Below, piece after piece: positions 1-7,289 of a DNA stretch of 64,000 bases. Source of the stretch: an uncultured Eubacteriales bacterium (GTDB lineage Bacteria; Bacillota; Clostridia; Oscillospirales; CAG-272); contig CAKSZH010000001.1 in the NCBI GenBank assembly GCA_934525675.1, forward strand, positions 248,001-312,000, written 5' to 3'. Position 1 is the first letter of the stretch. Each line of letters begins with the position of its first letter. The translations under genes and the position numbers were made by a program. The notes beneath the pieces are model-generated. The model ran no database searches. It saw only the letters and a program-made list of their open reading frames with translations, and was not told where the DNA came from.

Positions 1-211
1 GCTCAACGCAACGCTTGCCGGAATCGGGGACAAAACGGGTTCTATTGAACAGGGAAAACTGGCGGAAATGATTGTCGTCGAAAAAAATCCGCTGGAAGAT
101 TTGCAGGCACTCCGTAATCCGGACATGGTCATCATGCATGAGAACATCATCCGTTCCCCGAAGGTGAAAAAGATCCCCGAGGTGGAAGCACAGCTGGATC
201 AATGGTTGTGA
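1..211 (+). CDS. Amidohydrolase family protein, C-terminal fragment
   Basis: Only the last 69 codons are in the window; the frame is open from base 2 and stops with TGA at 209-211. The residues read like the C-terminus of a metal-dependent amidohydrolase of the imidazolonepropionase/prolidase-like group: the segment GSIEQGKLAEMIVVEKNPLE matches the beta-sandwich return with the usual G-x-(L/I)-x-x-G-K-x-A-D/E-(L/M)-(I/V) pattern, followed by a 'V(I/M)..G..(V/I)(I/R)' tail (here VIMHENIIRSPK). The catalytic metal-binding half lies outside the window, so substrate cannot be judged. The gene converges on hydA and ends at a shared terminator. Confidence 0.7.
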   Translation, partial: LNATLAGIGDKTGSIEQGKLAEMIVVEKNPLEDLQALRNPDMVIMHENIIRSPKVKKIPEVEAQLDQWL

Positions 212-224
212 GAGACAAAAGCAC

Positions 225-266
225 AAAAATCCCCCGTCGCTCGGATGAGCAACGGGGGATTTTTTC
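225..266. terminator. Bidirectional intrinsic terminator
   Basis: An A-tract, a GC-rich stem (ATCCCCCGT / ACGGGGGAT with inner GCTC/GAGC pairing, GGAT loop) and a T-tract. It separates the convergent amidohydrolase (+) and hydCBA operon (-) and would work in both directions. Confidence 0.85.
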
Positions 267-282
267 GTTATACTGATTTGGC

Positions 283-320
283 AATCGGATCACACCGACC
301 CGGGAATCGGGTCACACCGA
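283..320. repeat. Two-copy 22-bp-period direct repeat
   Basis: AATCGGATCACACCGA (283-298) recurs as AATCGGGTCACACCGA (305-320), 15 of 16 bases identical, period 22. It sits in the 3' untranslated region of hydA, between its stop codon and the shared terminator. No function is evident. Confidence 0.6.
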
Positions 321-333
321 TTTTACAGCCGGA

Positions 334-2097
334 TTACTTGAATCTGACTTTTGCTTTGTAGGTGGTATGGAGCAGTTCATGCGCCTTGTGCGAGTTTGGC
401 TCGCCGAGGTAGTCGCGGTAAAGCTCCTGCACCTGCGGGTTCTTGTGCGACTGGCGGAGCGTCTGTCTCTCATCCTCGGAGTAGAGTGCCGCCGCGCGTT
501 TTTCCTTGTAAGTGTCGAGAATGTCAACGTCTTCGTTCGGAAGGAGCGAGGGACGGACATAGGGCTGACCGCCGCCGTTGATACAGCCGCCGGGGCAGCA
601 CATGATCTCAATGAAGGTGTAGGGAGACTTGCCGGCACGGATGTCGTCGAGCACGGGCTTCGCGTTCTTCATACCGTGTGCCACGGCAACCTTCAGTTCC
701 TTGCCGCCGAGCGTGAAGGTCGCCTCCTTCAGCCCCTCAAAGCCGCGTACTTCCTTGAATTCAACGGGTCCGTATTCCTTACCCTCCAGTACATAGTAAG
801 CGGTGCGGAGCGCCGCCTCCATGACACCGCCGGTTACGCCGAAAATGACGCCTGCGCCGGTGTAGGAGCCGATGAGATCACTGTCGAATTCCTCGTCGGG
901 AAGCTTCGGGAAGTTGATACCCGAACGCTTGATGAGGTCTCCGAGCTCGCGCGTGGTGAGTACTGCGTCCACATCGGGCATTCCGTAGGTCTTGAGTTGG
1001 TCGCGTTCCTTCTCGTACTTCTTCGCGGTGCAGGGCATGATCGAAACCACGAAGATGTCTTCGGGATTCAGGTGATGCTTTTCCGCGTAGTAGGTCTTGA
1101 TGATCGCGCCCTCCATCTCGTGGGGAGACTTGCAGGTGGACAGGTGGTCCAGGCAATCGCCGTAGTAGTACTCGGCATAGTTGACCCAGCCGGGAGAGCA
1201 GGAGGTGATCATCGGAAGCACCCCGCCGTTGCCGATCCGGTTCAGCAGCTCGGTCGCTTCCTCCATAATGGTCAGATCGGCGCCGAAATCGGTGTCGTAT
1301 ACCTTCTCAAAGCCGAGACGGCGGAGAGCGGCGACCATTTTACCCGTAACGGGAGTGCCGATCTTCATGCCGAATTCTTCACCGAGTGCCGCGCGGACGG
1401 CGGGAGCGGTCTGCACGATGACGTGCTTGCCGGCAGCCATTGCCGCGTCCACCTTTGCGATCTCGGATTTTTCCATGAGCGCGCCGGTCGGGCAGACGGA
1501 AACACACTGCCCGCAGAGGAGGCAGGGAGAATCCGCGAAGGAACGGTTACCAGCAGGAGCGACAATGGTAGCAAACCCACGGTTCTCAAAGCCGAGAACA
1601 CCGTTTCCGTGAGCCGCCTGACATCTTGCGACGCATCTGCCGCAGAGAATGCACTTGGAGGTATCGCGGACGATGGACGGGGTCAGATCGTCAAGTGTCA
1701 CGGGAGTCTTCGCGCCTTCAAACACGCCCTCGCGTGCGCCGGTCAGCTTGGCAACGTGGAGCAGTTCGCAGTTGCCGTTCTTGTTGCACTGCTGGCAGTT
1801 TTTGTTGTGATTGGAGAGCAGAAGCTCCACCGAGGTACGGCGTGCCGCCACAGCCTTGGGGGAGGAAATGCGGATTTCCATACCTTCGTTTACGGGGTAA
1901 ACGCAGGAAGCAACCAGTCCGCGCGCGCCGGTCGCCTCAACAAGGCAGACGCGGCAGGAGCCGCGGGAACACTCTCCGTGATTGAAGGCACAGAGAGAGG
2001 GAATTTCATAACCGCACTGTCTTGCGGCTTCCAGAATGGTGAGTCCCGCCTCAACCTGGTAGGACTGACCTTCAATTTTGATATTGACCAATGCCAT
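334..2097 (-). CDS. hydA: NAD-linked [FeFe] hydrogenase catalytic subunit HydA
   Basis: This 587-residue protein is the H2-activating subunit of a trimeric cytoplasmic hydrogenase that couples H2 to NAD(H) and ferredoxin. An N-terminal 2Fe-2S ferredoxin domain carries Cys36, 48, 51 and 65. It is followed by a His-Cys 4Fe-4S region (HNKNCQQCNKNGNC), two 4Fe-4S ferredoxin motifs (CILCGRCVARC and CLLCGQCVSVC) and the H-cluster domain. L2 reads MPCTAKKYE and L3 reads IEIMCCPGGCINGGGQ. L1 reads TSCSPGW, not the textbook TSCCPGW, so the second Cys is Ser. The protein lacks the extra C-terminal 2Fe-2S domain of Thermotoga HydA. It is the last gene of hydCBA; the start has GGGAGGT upstream and follows hydB by 18 nt. 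Hydrogenase maturases are not in the window. Confidence 0.93.
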   Translation of the reverse strand: MALVNIKIEGQSYQVEAGLTILEAARQCGYEIPSLCAFNHGECSRGSCRVCLVEATGARGLVASCVYPVNEGMEIRISSPKAVAARRTSVELLLSNHNKNCQQCNKNGNCELLHVAKLTGAREGVFEGAKTPVTLDDLTPSIVRDTSKCILCGRCVARCQAAHGNGVLGFENRGFATIVAPAGNRSFADSPCLLCGQCVSVCPTGALMEKSEIAKVDAAMAAGKHVIVQTAPAVRAALGEEFGMKIGTPVTGKMVAALRRLGFEKVYDTDFGADLTIMEEATELLNRIGNGGVLPMITSCSPGWVNYAEYYYGDCLDHLSTCKSPHEMEGAIIKTYYAEKHHLNPEDIFVVSIMPCTAKKYEKERDQLKTYGMPDVDAVLTTRELGDLIKRSGINFPKLPDEEFDSDLIGSYTGAGVIFGVTGGVMEAALRTAYYVLEGKEYGPVEFKEVRGFEGLKEATFTLGGKELKVAVAHGMKNAKPVLDDIRAGKSPYTFIEIMCCPGGCINGGGQPYVRPSLLPNEDVDILDTYKEKRAAALYSEDERQTLRQSHKNPQVQELYRDYLGEPNSHKAHELLHTTYKAKVRFK

Positions 2098-2115
2098 TTT
2101 ATCTGTACCTCCCGA

Positions 2116-4002
2116 TTAATCCTTGGAAATGGCTTTGAACTTGCAGGAAGCCATGCACATACCGCACTTGATGCACTTCATGGGATCAATTGTAAGTGCG
2201 GGTTTCTTCTTGCCGGGAGCGACATAGTCGGTCACGCTGATCGCGTTCACGGGGCACTGACGTGCGCAGAGTCCGCAACCGAAGCACTGATCCTTGTCGA
2301 TCTTGTACTGCATCAGATGCTTGCACACCTTTGCAGGGCATTTCTTGTCAACAATGTGAGCGATGTATTCGTCCTTGAAGTGGGACAAGGTGGAGATGAT
2401 GGGGTTCGCCGAAGTCTGACCGAGCGCACAGAGCGAGTTGGTCTTGACGGCGTTCGAAAGAACGTCAAGCTCGTCGAGATCTTCCATCGTACCCTTGCCG
2501 TCGGTGATCTTGGTGAGGATCTCCAGCATCCGCTTGGTACCGATCCGGCAGGGAGAGCACTTGCCGCAGGATTCGTCGCAGATAAATTCCATGTAAAACT
2601 TTGCAATGTTGACCATGCAGTTGTCTTCGTCCATGACGATCGCGCCGCCGGAACCCATCATGGAGCCTTTGGCAACGAGGTTGTCGAAGTCGATCGGCTC
2701 GTCGAGGAATTCCTCGGTCAGACATCCGCCCGAAGGACCGCCGGTCTGAATTGCCTTGAATTTTTTGTTTCCGGGGATACCGCCGCCGATGTCGTAGATC
2801 AGCTCGCGGAGCGTTGTACCCATCGGAACCTCAACAAGACCGACATTGTTGACCTTGCCGCCGAGTGCGAACACCTTGGTGCCCTTGGACTTTTCAGTGC
2901 CGTACTTTGCAAATTCCGCAGCGCCCTCGCGGAGGATGTAGGGAACACAGGCAAGCGTTTCGACGTTGTTGACAACGGTCGGCTTCTGCCAGAGTCCCTT
3001 GACTGCCGGGAACGGAGGACGGGGGCGGGGCATACCGCGCTGACCCTCGATGGAGTTGAGCAGAGCCGTTTCCTCGCCGCAGACAAAAGCGCCCGCGCCG
3101 AGACGGATATGTGCCTGGAACCTGAAGTCGGTTCCGAGGACATGATCGCCGAGAATGCCCATCTCATTCATTTCCTTGATCGCCATCTGGAGACGGTGAA
3201 CCGCAACGGGATATTCCGCACGCACATAGAAGTAACCCTCGCTGGCTCCGATCGCGTAGCCCGCGATCATCATACCTTCGATGACCGCGAAGGGATTGCC
3301 CTCCAGCACCGAACGGTCCATGAACGCGCCGGGGTCACCCTCGTCGCCGTTGCAGACCACGTATTTCTGATCTGCATCGTTTGCATATGCAAAGGACCAC
3401 TTTCTGCCGGTGGGGAAGCCTGCGCCGCCGCGTCCGCGGAGACCCGACGCCAGCACTTCGTCGATGACCTGCTTCGGCTCCATGGAAAGCGCTCTTTCGA
3501 GCCCTCGGAATGCGCCGTAGCCGAGTGCTTCGTTGATGTTCTCCGGGTCAATGACGCCGCAGCCGTGCAGAGCGATGCGCTTCTGCTTCTTATAGAAGTT
3601 GATATCGTCCTGCTTCTGTACCTTTTCCTTGGTGACGGGATCGACGTAAAGCAGCCGTTCGACGACCTTGCCGCCCTGAATGTCGCTTTCCACGATCTCT
3701 TCCACGTCTTCGAGCTTCACAAGACGGTAAAGCGTATCCTCGGGGAAGATCTTGACGAACGGACCCTGTGAGCAGAACCCGAAGCAACCGACCTGGTTGA
3801 CGGTTACCTTGTCTCCAAGGTTCTTTTCCTTGATCAGCGCTTCAAACTTTTCCTTGATCTCGGCGGAGTGGGAGGAAAGGCAGCCGGTACCACCGCAGAG
3901 TACGATGGCGCGCTTGCCGTTCGATCCGTCGAATTTTTGATTCAGGCACTTGGTACAGCCCGCGACTGCCGCATCCAGCTGTTCTTTGGTTCTGATCTCC
4001 AT
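2116..4002 (-). CDS. hydB: NAD-linked hydrogenase subunit HydB (NuoF-like, FMN/NADH)
   Basis: At 628 residues this is the NADH-binding flavoprotein of the hydrogenase trimer and the presumed site of electron bifurcation. The N-terminus is a thioredoxin-like 2Fe-2S domain (CGGTGC, later CFGFC). The centre is the NuoF fold, with the glycine-rich GRGGAGFPTGRKW and the NAD/FMN region around CNGDEGDPGAFMDR. SCGKCSPCR plus a later Cys bind a 4Fe-4S cluster. The C-terminus has two 4Fe-4S ferredoxin motifs (CFGCGLCARQCP and CIKCGMCMASC). The start ATG at 4002 directly abuts the hydC stop and uses an AGGAGGT embedded in the end of hydC, which implies translational coupling. The domain order matches known HydB proteins rather than respiratory NuoF. 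Confidence 0.93.
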   Translation of the reverse strand: MEIRTKEQLDAAVAGCTKCLNQKFDGSNGKRAIVLCGGTGCLSSHSAEIKEKFEALIKEKNLGDKVTVNQVGCFGFCSQGPFVKIFPEDTLYRLVKLEDVEEIVESDIQGGKVVERLLYVDPVTKEKVQKQDDINFYKKQKRIALHGCGVIDPENINEALGYGAFRGLERALSMEPKQVIDEVLASGLRGRGGAGFPTGRKWSFAYANDADQKYVVCNGDEGDPGAFMDRSVLEGNPFAVIEGMMIAGYAIGASEGYFYVRAEYPVAVHRLQMAIKEMNEMGILGDHVLGTDFRFQAHIRLGAGAFVCGEETALLNSIEGQRGMPRPRPPFPAVKGLWQKPTVVNNVETLACVPYILREGAAEFAKYGTEKSKGTKVFALGGKVNNVGLVEVPMGTTLRELIYDIGGGIPGNKKFKAIQTGGPSGGCLTEEFLDEPIDFDNLVAKGSMMGSGGAIVMDEDNCMVNIAKFYMEFICDESCGKCSPCRIGTKRMLEILTKITDGKGTMEDLDELDVLSNAVKTNSLCALGQTSANPIISTLSHFKDEYIAHIVDKKCPAKVCKHLMQYKIDKDQCFGCGLCARQCPVNAISVTDYVAPGKKKPALTIDPMKCIKCGMCMASCKFKAISKD

Positions 4003-4488
4003 TTATACGACCTCCTTGCTGCGGTATTCCTCGATGACTTCGGGGATTTTGCTGACCGCCATTTTGGGGTAAACGGTACCGTTGATGGTCACTGCGGGCG
4101 CAATGCCGCAAGCGCCGATGCAACGGAGCGCGTCGATGGTGAAAAGACCGTCCTCGGTCGTTTCGCCCGGCGCGATACCGAGTACCTCGGAGAATTTATC
4201 AATGATTTGTTGTGCGCCCTTGACGTAGCAGGCGGTACCGAGACAGCAGCCGATGATGTATTTTCCCTTGGGTTTGAGAGAGAAAAACGAGTAAAAGGTC
4301 ACGACACCGTAGATTTCCGCAACGGAAATTCCGGTTTTCTCCGAAACGATCTCCTGGACATCAACGGGAATATAGCCGTATTCCTTCTGAATGTCGCTGA
4401 GAATCATCATCAGAGGCGTGGTTTCGCCGACGTATCTGTCGCAGATTTCGTTGATCTGTGCAACCGCGGCTTCGCTTAAGTGGGCCAT
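4003..4488 (-). CDS. hydC: NAD-linked hydrogenase subunit HydC (NuoE-like 2Fe-2S)
   Basis: This 161-residue thioredoxin-fold 2Fe-2S protein of the NuoE/24-kDa family passes electrons within the HydABC complex. The cluster ligands are the pairs CLGTAC and CIGAC. I place the start at ATG 4488, because AGGAGG lies six bases upstream and the protein then begins MAHLSEAAVAQ, the usual position for this family; a longer frame to 4656 has no ribosome binding site and would run through the leader. It is the first gene of hydCBA. A TATAAT -10 lies about 200 bases upstream, so the operon has a long leader. Confidence 0.93.
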   Translation of the reverse strand: MAHLSEAAVAQINEICDRYVGETTPLMMILSDIQKEYGYIPVDVQEIVSEKTGISVAEIYGVVTFYSFFSLKPKGKYIIGCCLGTACYVKGAQQIIDKFSEVLGIAPGETTEDGLFTIDALRCIGACGIAPAVTINGTVYPKMAVSKIPEVIEEYRSKEVV

Positions 4489-4694
4489 AAGGATCCTCCT
4501 TGTTTGTCGCTTTGAACATCGGCAGGCACAACAATACGGCTTCGCATGGAACACACGTTTCCAGCGACACCGCAACCGATGAACGACATTTGAATAATTG
4601 AATGATTTGTGCCATTGGGACCCGATGCGCGGCATCCGGTCAGTCCTTCGGAGCAAGACAAGAAAATGGACCGCTTCGTCAGACTTTTAACAAA

Positions 4695-4723
4695 ATTATA
4701 TCAGAAAAATATCCCTGTGTCTG
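4695..4723 (-). promoter_or_regulatory. Predicted hydCBA promoter
   Basis: On the minus strand a perfect -10 TATAAT (4700-4695) is preceded, 17 bases away, by a poor -35 (CAGACA, 4723-4718). A strong -10 with a weak -35 suggests activator dependence. The 18-bp palindrome at 4721-4738 touches this -35 and is centred 32 bp from the -10 centre, about -41.5 from the predicted start near 4688. The leader to hydC (4489-4688) shows nothing else I can identify. Confidence 0.6.
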
Positions 4724-4738
4724 TTGCATATGCAACAG
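4721..4738. promoter_or_regulatory. 18-bp perfect palindrome, candidate Crp-family operator
   Basis: CTGTTGCAT/ATGCAACAG is a perfect inverted repeat centred between 4729 and 4730. It lies between hydCBA (-) and a Crp/Fnr-type regulator (+). It sits at about -41.5 for the hydCBA promoter and overlaps the -35 and spacer of the regulator promoter. This geometry predicts activation of the hydrogenase and repression of the regulator's own gene. Confidence 0.6.
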
Positions 4739-4752
4739 AATTGTGCTATAAT
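4724..4752 (+). promoter_or_regulatory. Predicted promoter of the Crp/Fnr-type regulator
   Basis: TTGCAT (4724-4729), 17-base spacer, TATAAT (4747-4752). The -35 lies inside the palindrome at 4721-4738, so binding there would block RNA polymerase. Confidence 0.7.
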
Positions 4753-4792
4753 ACATAATGTCATGTAAAAATTTATATGCCGGAGGCGAAAA

Positions 4793-5404
4793 ATGGCGGA
4801 GCGGAGGAGTGAAACCGTGTCTCAACCCTGTGAATCCCAACGGATTGTGGAGATTCCCGCAGGGGCGACCATTATGACCATTACGGAACAGAGCGGCGAG
4901 GTCGGTGTGATTCGTCACGGGCGCGCGCACATTACCTGCCTCGACCACGAGGGAAGAGAGAGTACAATCGAGCTTCTCAACGAGGGAGACTGCTTCGGCG
5001 AGTATTTTCTCAAGCCGCTTGCCGCGCAGGAATATGTGGTGGTTGCCGATACAGATTGCCGCGTGATGTTTATTAACTATTTGCGTGTCCTCTACAACTG
5101 CCGTTCACACTGCGAGAATCATACGGAACTGGTCAAGGACCTGCTCCGCCTGACGGCGGAAAAAGCGCAGTCCCTGTCACTTCATGTCAATGTACTCAGT
5201 CAACGCACCCTGCGTGCAAAACTTTTGACGTATCTCGGTTACCGTCGGGAGACGGTTGGGAAGGATACGGTGGTGGTGCCGATGTCTCTCGTTGGGCTTG
5301 CGGATTATCTGTGTGTGGATCGGAGCGCCATGATGCGGGAGATCCGCCATATGAATGAGGACGGACTGATCCGGTCGGAGGGAAGGTATTTTACACTTCT
5401 GTAA
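4793..5404 (+). CDS. Crp/Fnr family transcriptional regulator (hydrogenase-linked)
   Basis: The protein has 203 residues, slightly short for the family. An N-terminal cyclic-nucleotide-like beta-roll (about 15-110, with EGDCFGEYF) leads into the long dimer helix and a C-terminal winged helix-turn-helix (MSLVGLADYLCVDRSAMMRE). In the recognition helix the CRP triad R180-E181-R185 appears as R-S-R, so a target other than GTGA is expected. It contains six Cys, including a CRSHC pair in the linker before the dimer helix, which could sense redox or bind a cofactor; this is inference. The start ATG follows CCGGAGGCGAAAA. It is transcribed divergently from hydCBA with a palindrome between, so it is the best candidate for controlling that operon. 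Confidence 0.85.
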   Translation: MAERRSETVSQPCESQRIVEIPAGATIMTITEQSGEVGVIRHGRAHITCLDHEGRESTIELLNEGDCFGEYFLKPLAAQEYVVVADTDCRVMFINYLRVLYNCRSHCENHTELVKDLLRLTAEKAQSLSLHVNVLSQRTLRAKLLTYLGYRRETVGKDTVVVPMSLVGLADYLCVDRSAMMREIRHMNEDGLIRSEGRYFTLL

Positions 5405-5488
5405 AGTGAAGAGCACAGGGCAGAACCGATGTGCCGTACCCGGTGCCTGACATTGACAAAGAACAAAAACGCCCCGCTTACACTGTAT

Positions 5489-5534
5489 AAGAAAAAACCT
5501 CCCGCGCATGGCGTGCGCGGGAGGTTTTTTCTTA
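5489..5534. terminator. Bidirectional intrinsic terminator
   Basis: A-tract, stem ACCTCCCGCGC / GCGCGGGAGGT, T6 tract. It separates the convergent regulator (+) and murA (-). Confidence 0.9.
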
Positions 5535-5587
5535 TGCGGAAAGACCCGATGAAACGTGTCCGCACGCGGACGGCTCCGTTTTCGCGG

Positions 5588-6883
5588 TCAGTTTGCCGTC
5601 CGCAGATAATTGTCGTTGTCGGGCGGTGTGAGAACGTTGATTTCCGCGCCGAGATTCTTCAGCTTGGCGACGATGTTCTCGTAGCCGCGTTCAATATACT
5701 CGGTTCCTTCGATTACACTGACACCTTCCGCCGCGAGTGCGGCAATAACAAGTGCTGCGCCTGCCCGCAGGTCGTTCGCGCGGAGCGGTGCGCCGGTCAG
5801 TTTTTCCACGCCGGTGATGACGGCACAGCCGCCGTCCACCTTGATGACTGCCCCCATTTTCGTGAGTTCATCCGCGTAACGAAAACGACCGGAGAAGACG
5901 GTCTCCGACACCATACTGACCCCGTCGGCAAGCGTCATGAGTGCGCCGAACTGCGGCTGCATATCCGTCGGGAAGCCGGGATAGGGAAGCGTTTTGATGG
6001 CAACAGGGCGGAGAATACGGTTGGAGGAGACGGTGACGGATTCATCATGCTCTTCTACGCCGACGCCCATTTCCCTGAGCTTTGCCGTGACGGTTTCCAG
6101 GTGTTTGGGAATGACGTTGCGGACCGTGACCTGCCCGCCGGCAGCAGCGGCGGCAACCATGTAGGTACCGGCTTCGATCATGTCCGGGATGATGGCGTAA
6201 TCACAGCCGTGCAGTTTCTTGACGCCATGAATCCGGATGACCGGTGTGCCGGCGCCGGTGATGTGCGCACCGCAGGCGTTGAGGAAACCGGAAACATCGA
6301 CGATGTGCGGCTCTCTGGCGGCGTTTTCAATGACGGTCAGTCCGTCCGCGAGTACGGCGGCGAGAATCATGTTGATGGTCGTGCCGACCGAAGAGGTGTT
6401 GAAGAACATGGAGGTTCCGCGAAGTCCTCCCTCGGGCGCTTTGGCATGGAATCTGCCGCCCTCAATCACGGTTTCGGCACCCATTGCGGCAAATCCCTGC
6501 TGGTGCTGGTCAATCGGACGGTTTCCGATGTCACAGCCGCCGGGAAGTCCGACTTCGGTTTGTCCGAATCTGCCGAGTTGTGCGCCTGCGATGTAAATGG
6601 AACCGCGGAGCTTGCGCACCAGATCGAAATCGGGAACGGTGTAGGGAAGCCCCGTCGTATCGATGCGGACGGTGCCCTTTTTCAGATGTGTCACACGGGC
6701 GCCGAGCGATTCCAGGATTTCAAGGGAGGTGACAACGTCGCTGATGAGGGGAAGATTCTCGATGGTGCAGACGTCTCCTGCCAGAATGGTAGCAAAAATG
6801 ATGGGAAGCGCGGCATTTTTCATACCGCCGATTTCAATATCACCGTAAAGCGGACGACCTCCGCTGATCTGGATCTTATTCAT
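5588..6883 (-). CDS. murA: UDP-N-acetylglucosamine 1-carboxyvinyltransferase MurA
   Basis: MurA transfers enolpyruvate from PEP to UDP-GlcNAc in the first committed step of peptidoglycan synthesis. The 431 residues span both inside-out alpha/beta domains. The N-terminus reads MNKIQISGGRPLYGDIEIGG, with GGMKNAALP following. The catalytic loop LPGGCDIGNRPIDQH retains the Cys that attacks PEP and is targeted by fosfomycin. I chose ATG 6883 because AGGGGACCGGAGC precedes it; the frame is open further upstream without a ribosome binding site. It is monocistronic, with its own promoter at 7000-7028 and a long AT-rich leader. Confidence 0.95.
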   Translation of the reverse strand: MNKIQISGGRPLYGDIEIGGMKNAALPIIFATILAGDVCTIENLPLISDVVTSLEILESLGARVTHLKKGTVRIDTTGLPYTVPDFDLVRKLRGSIYIAGAQLGRFGQTEVGLPGGCDIGNRPIDQHQQGFAAMGAETVIEGGRFHAKAPEGGLRGTSMFFNTSSVGTTINMILAAVLADGLTVIENAAREPHIVDVSGFLNACGAHITGAGTPVIRIHGVKKLHGCDYAIIPDMIEAGTYMVAAAAAGGQVTVRNVIPKHLETVTAKLREMGVGVEEHDESVTVSSNRILRPVAIKTLPYPGFPTDMQPQFGALMTLADGVSMVSETVFSGRFRYADELTKMGAVIKVDGGCAVITGVEKLTGAPLRANDLRAGAALVIAALAAEGVSVIEGTEYIERGYENIVAKLKNLGAEINVLTPPDNDNYLRTAN

Positions 6884-6950
6884 GCTCCGGTCCCCTTTGA
6901 TAGATTCGATTCTGTGGAAAAATGACGACGGATCCCTGTAAACGGTCATA

Positions 6951-6985
6951 ATTTTGTCACAAAATCGGGAAAAGTTTTGTCAAAA
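6951..6985. promoter_or_regulatory. Two small palindromes in the murA leader
   Basis: ATTTTGTCACAAAAT (6951-6965) and TTTTGTCAAAA (6975-6985) are related inverted repeats whose centres are 22 bp apart. They lie just downstream of the predicted murA start (about 6993), where a repressor would act as a roadblock. No regulator is assigned. Confidence 0.35.
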
Positions 6986-6999
6986 TTTAGATACATTTT

Positions 7000-7028
7000 A
7001 TTATAACATATATACTACGGTTTGTGAA
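7000..7028 (-). promoter_or_regulatory. Predicted murA promoter
   Basis: Minus strand TTCACA (7028-7023), 17-base spacer, TATAAT (7005-7000). The rest of the 6884-7289 gap, from 7029 to the terminator at 7247, is AT-rich and I see nothing else in it. Confidence 0.65.
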
Positions 7029-7246
7029 CAGCAAATATTCGCTTAATTTGTAAACAAACAAATAACAAAATATTAACAAACGTCGCCACAAATACCTGCA
7101 CATTTTCAGTATATCGATCGGTGGAAAAATTGTGAGGAAAACGTCTTGACCGGTCGAAAAAAACGTCGCGTTTCACACGCGGGAAACACTGACCTTATGA
7201 GTATAAACAACAGGTTCATGAGGACGCCGGGCAGCAAACAAGAAGT

Positions 7247-7267
7247 ACCCGCGGCAAAGCCGCGGGT
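7247..7267 (-). terminator. Hairpin downstream of the DUF3810 gene
   Basis: ACCCGCGGC-AAA-GCCGCGGGT is a 9-bp perfect stem 22 bases beyond the stop codon. The T-tract is weak (ACTTCTTGTTTG), so termination may be partial. Confidence 0.55.
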
Positions 7268-7289
7268 GACTGCAATGTCCGGTAATGAT

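Noticed and set aside
3380..3393. TTTGCATATGCAAA, similar to the operator at 4721-4738
   Set aside because: It lies inside the hydB coding sequence (FAYAN region) without promoter elements; probably chance.
367..3771. A 1134-codon open frame on the plus strand across hydA and hydB
   Set aside because: It is an antisense shadow produced by GC-rich third positions; it has no ribosome binding site and no recognisable domain, whereas hydA and hydB on the other strand are unmistakable.
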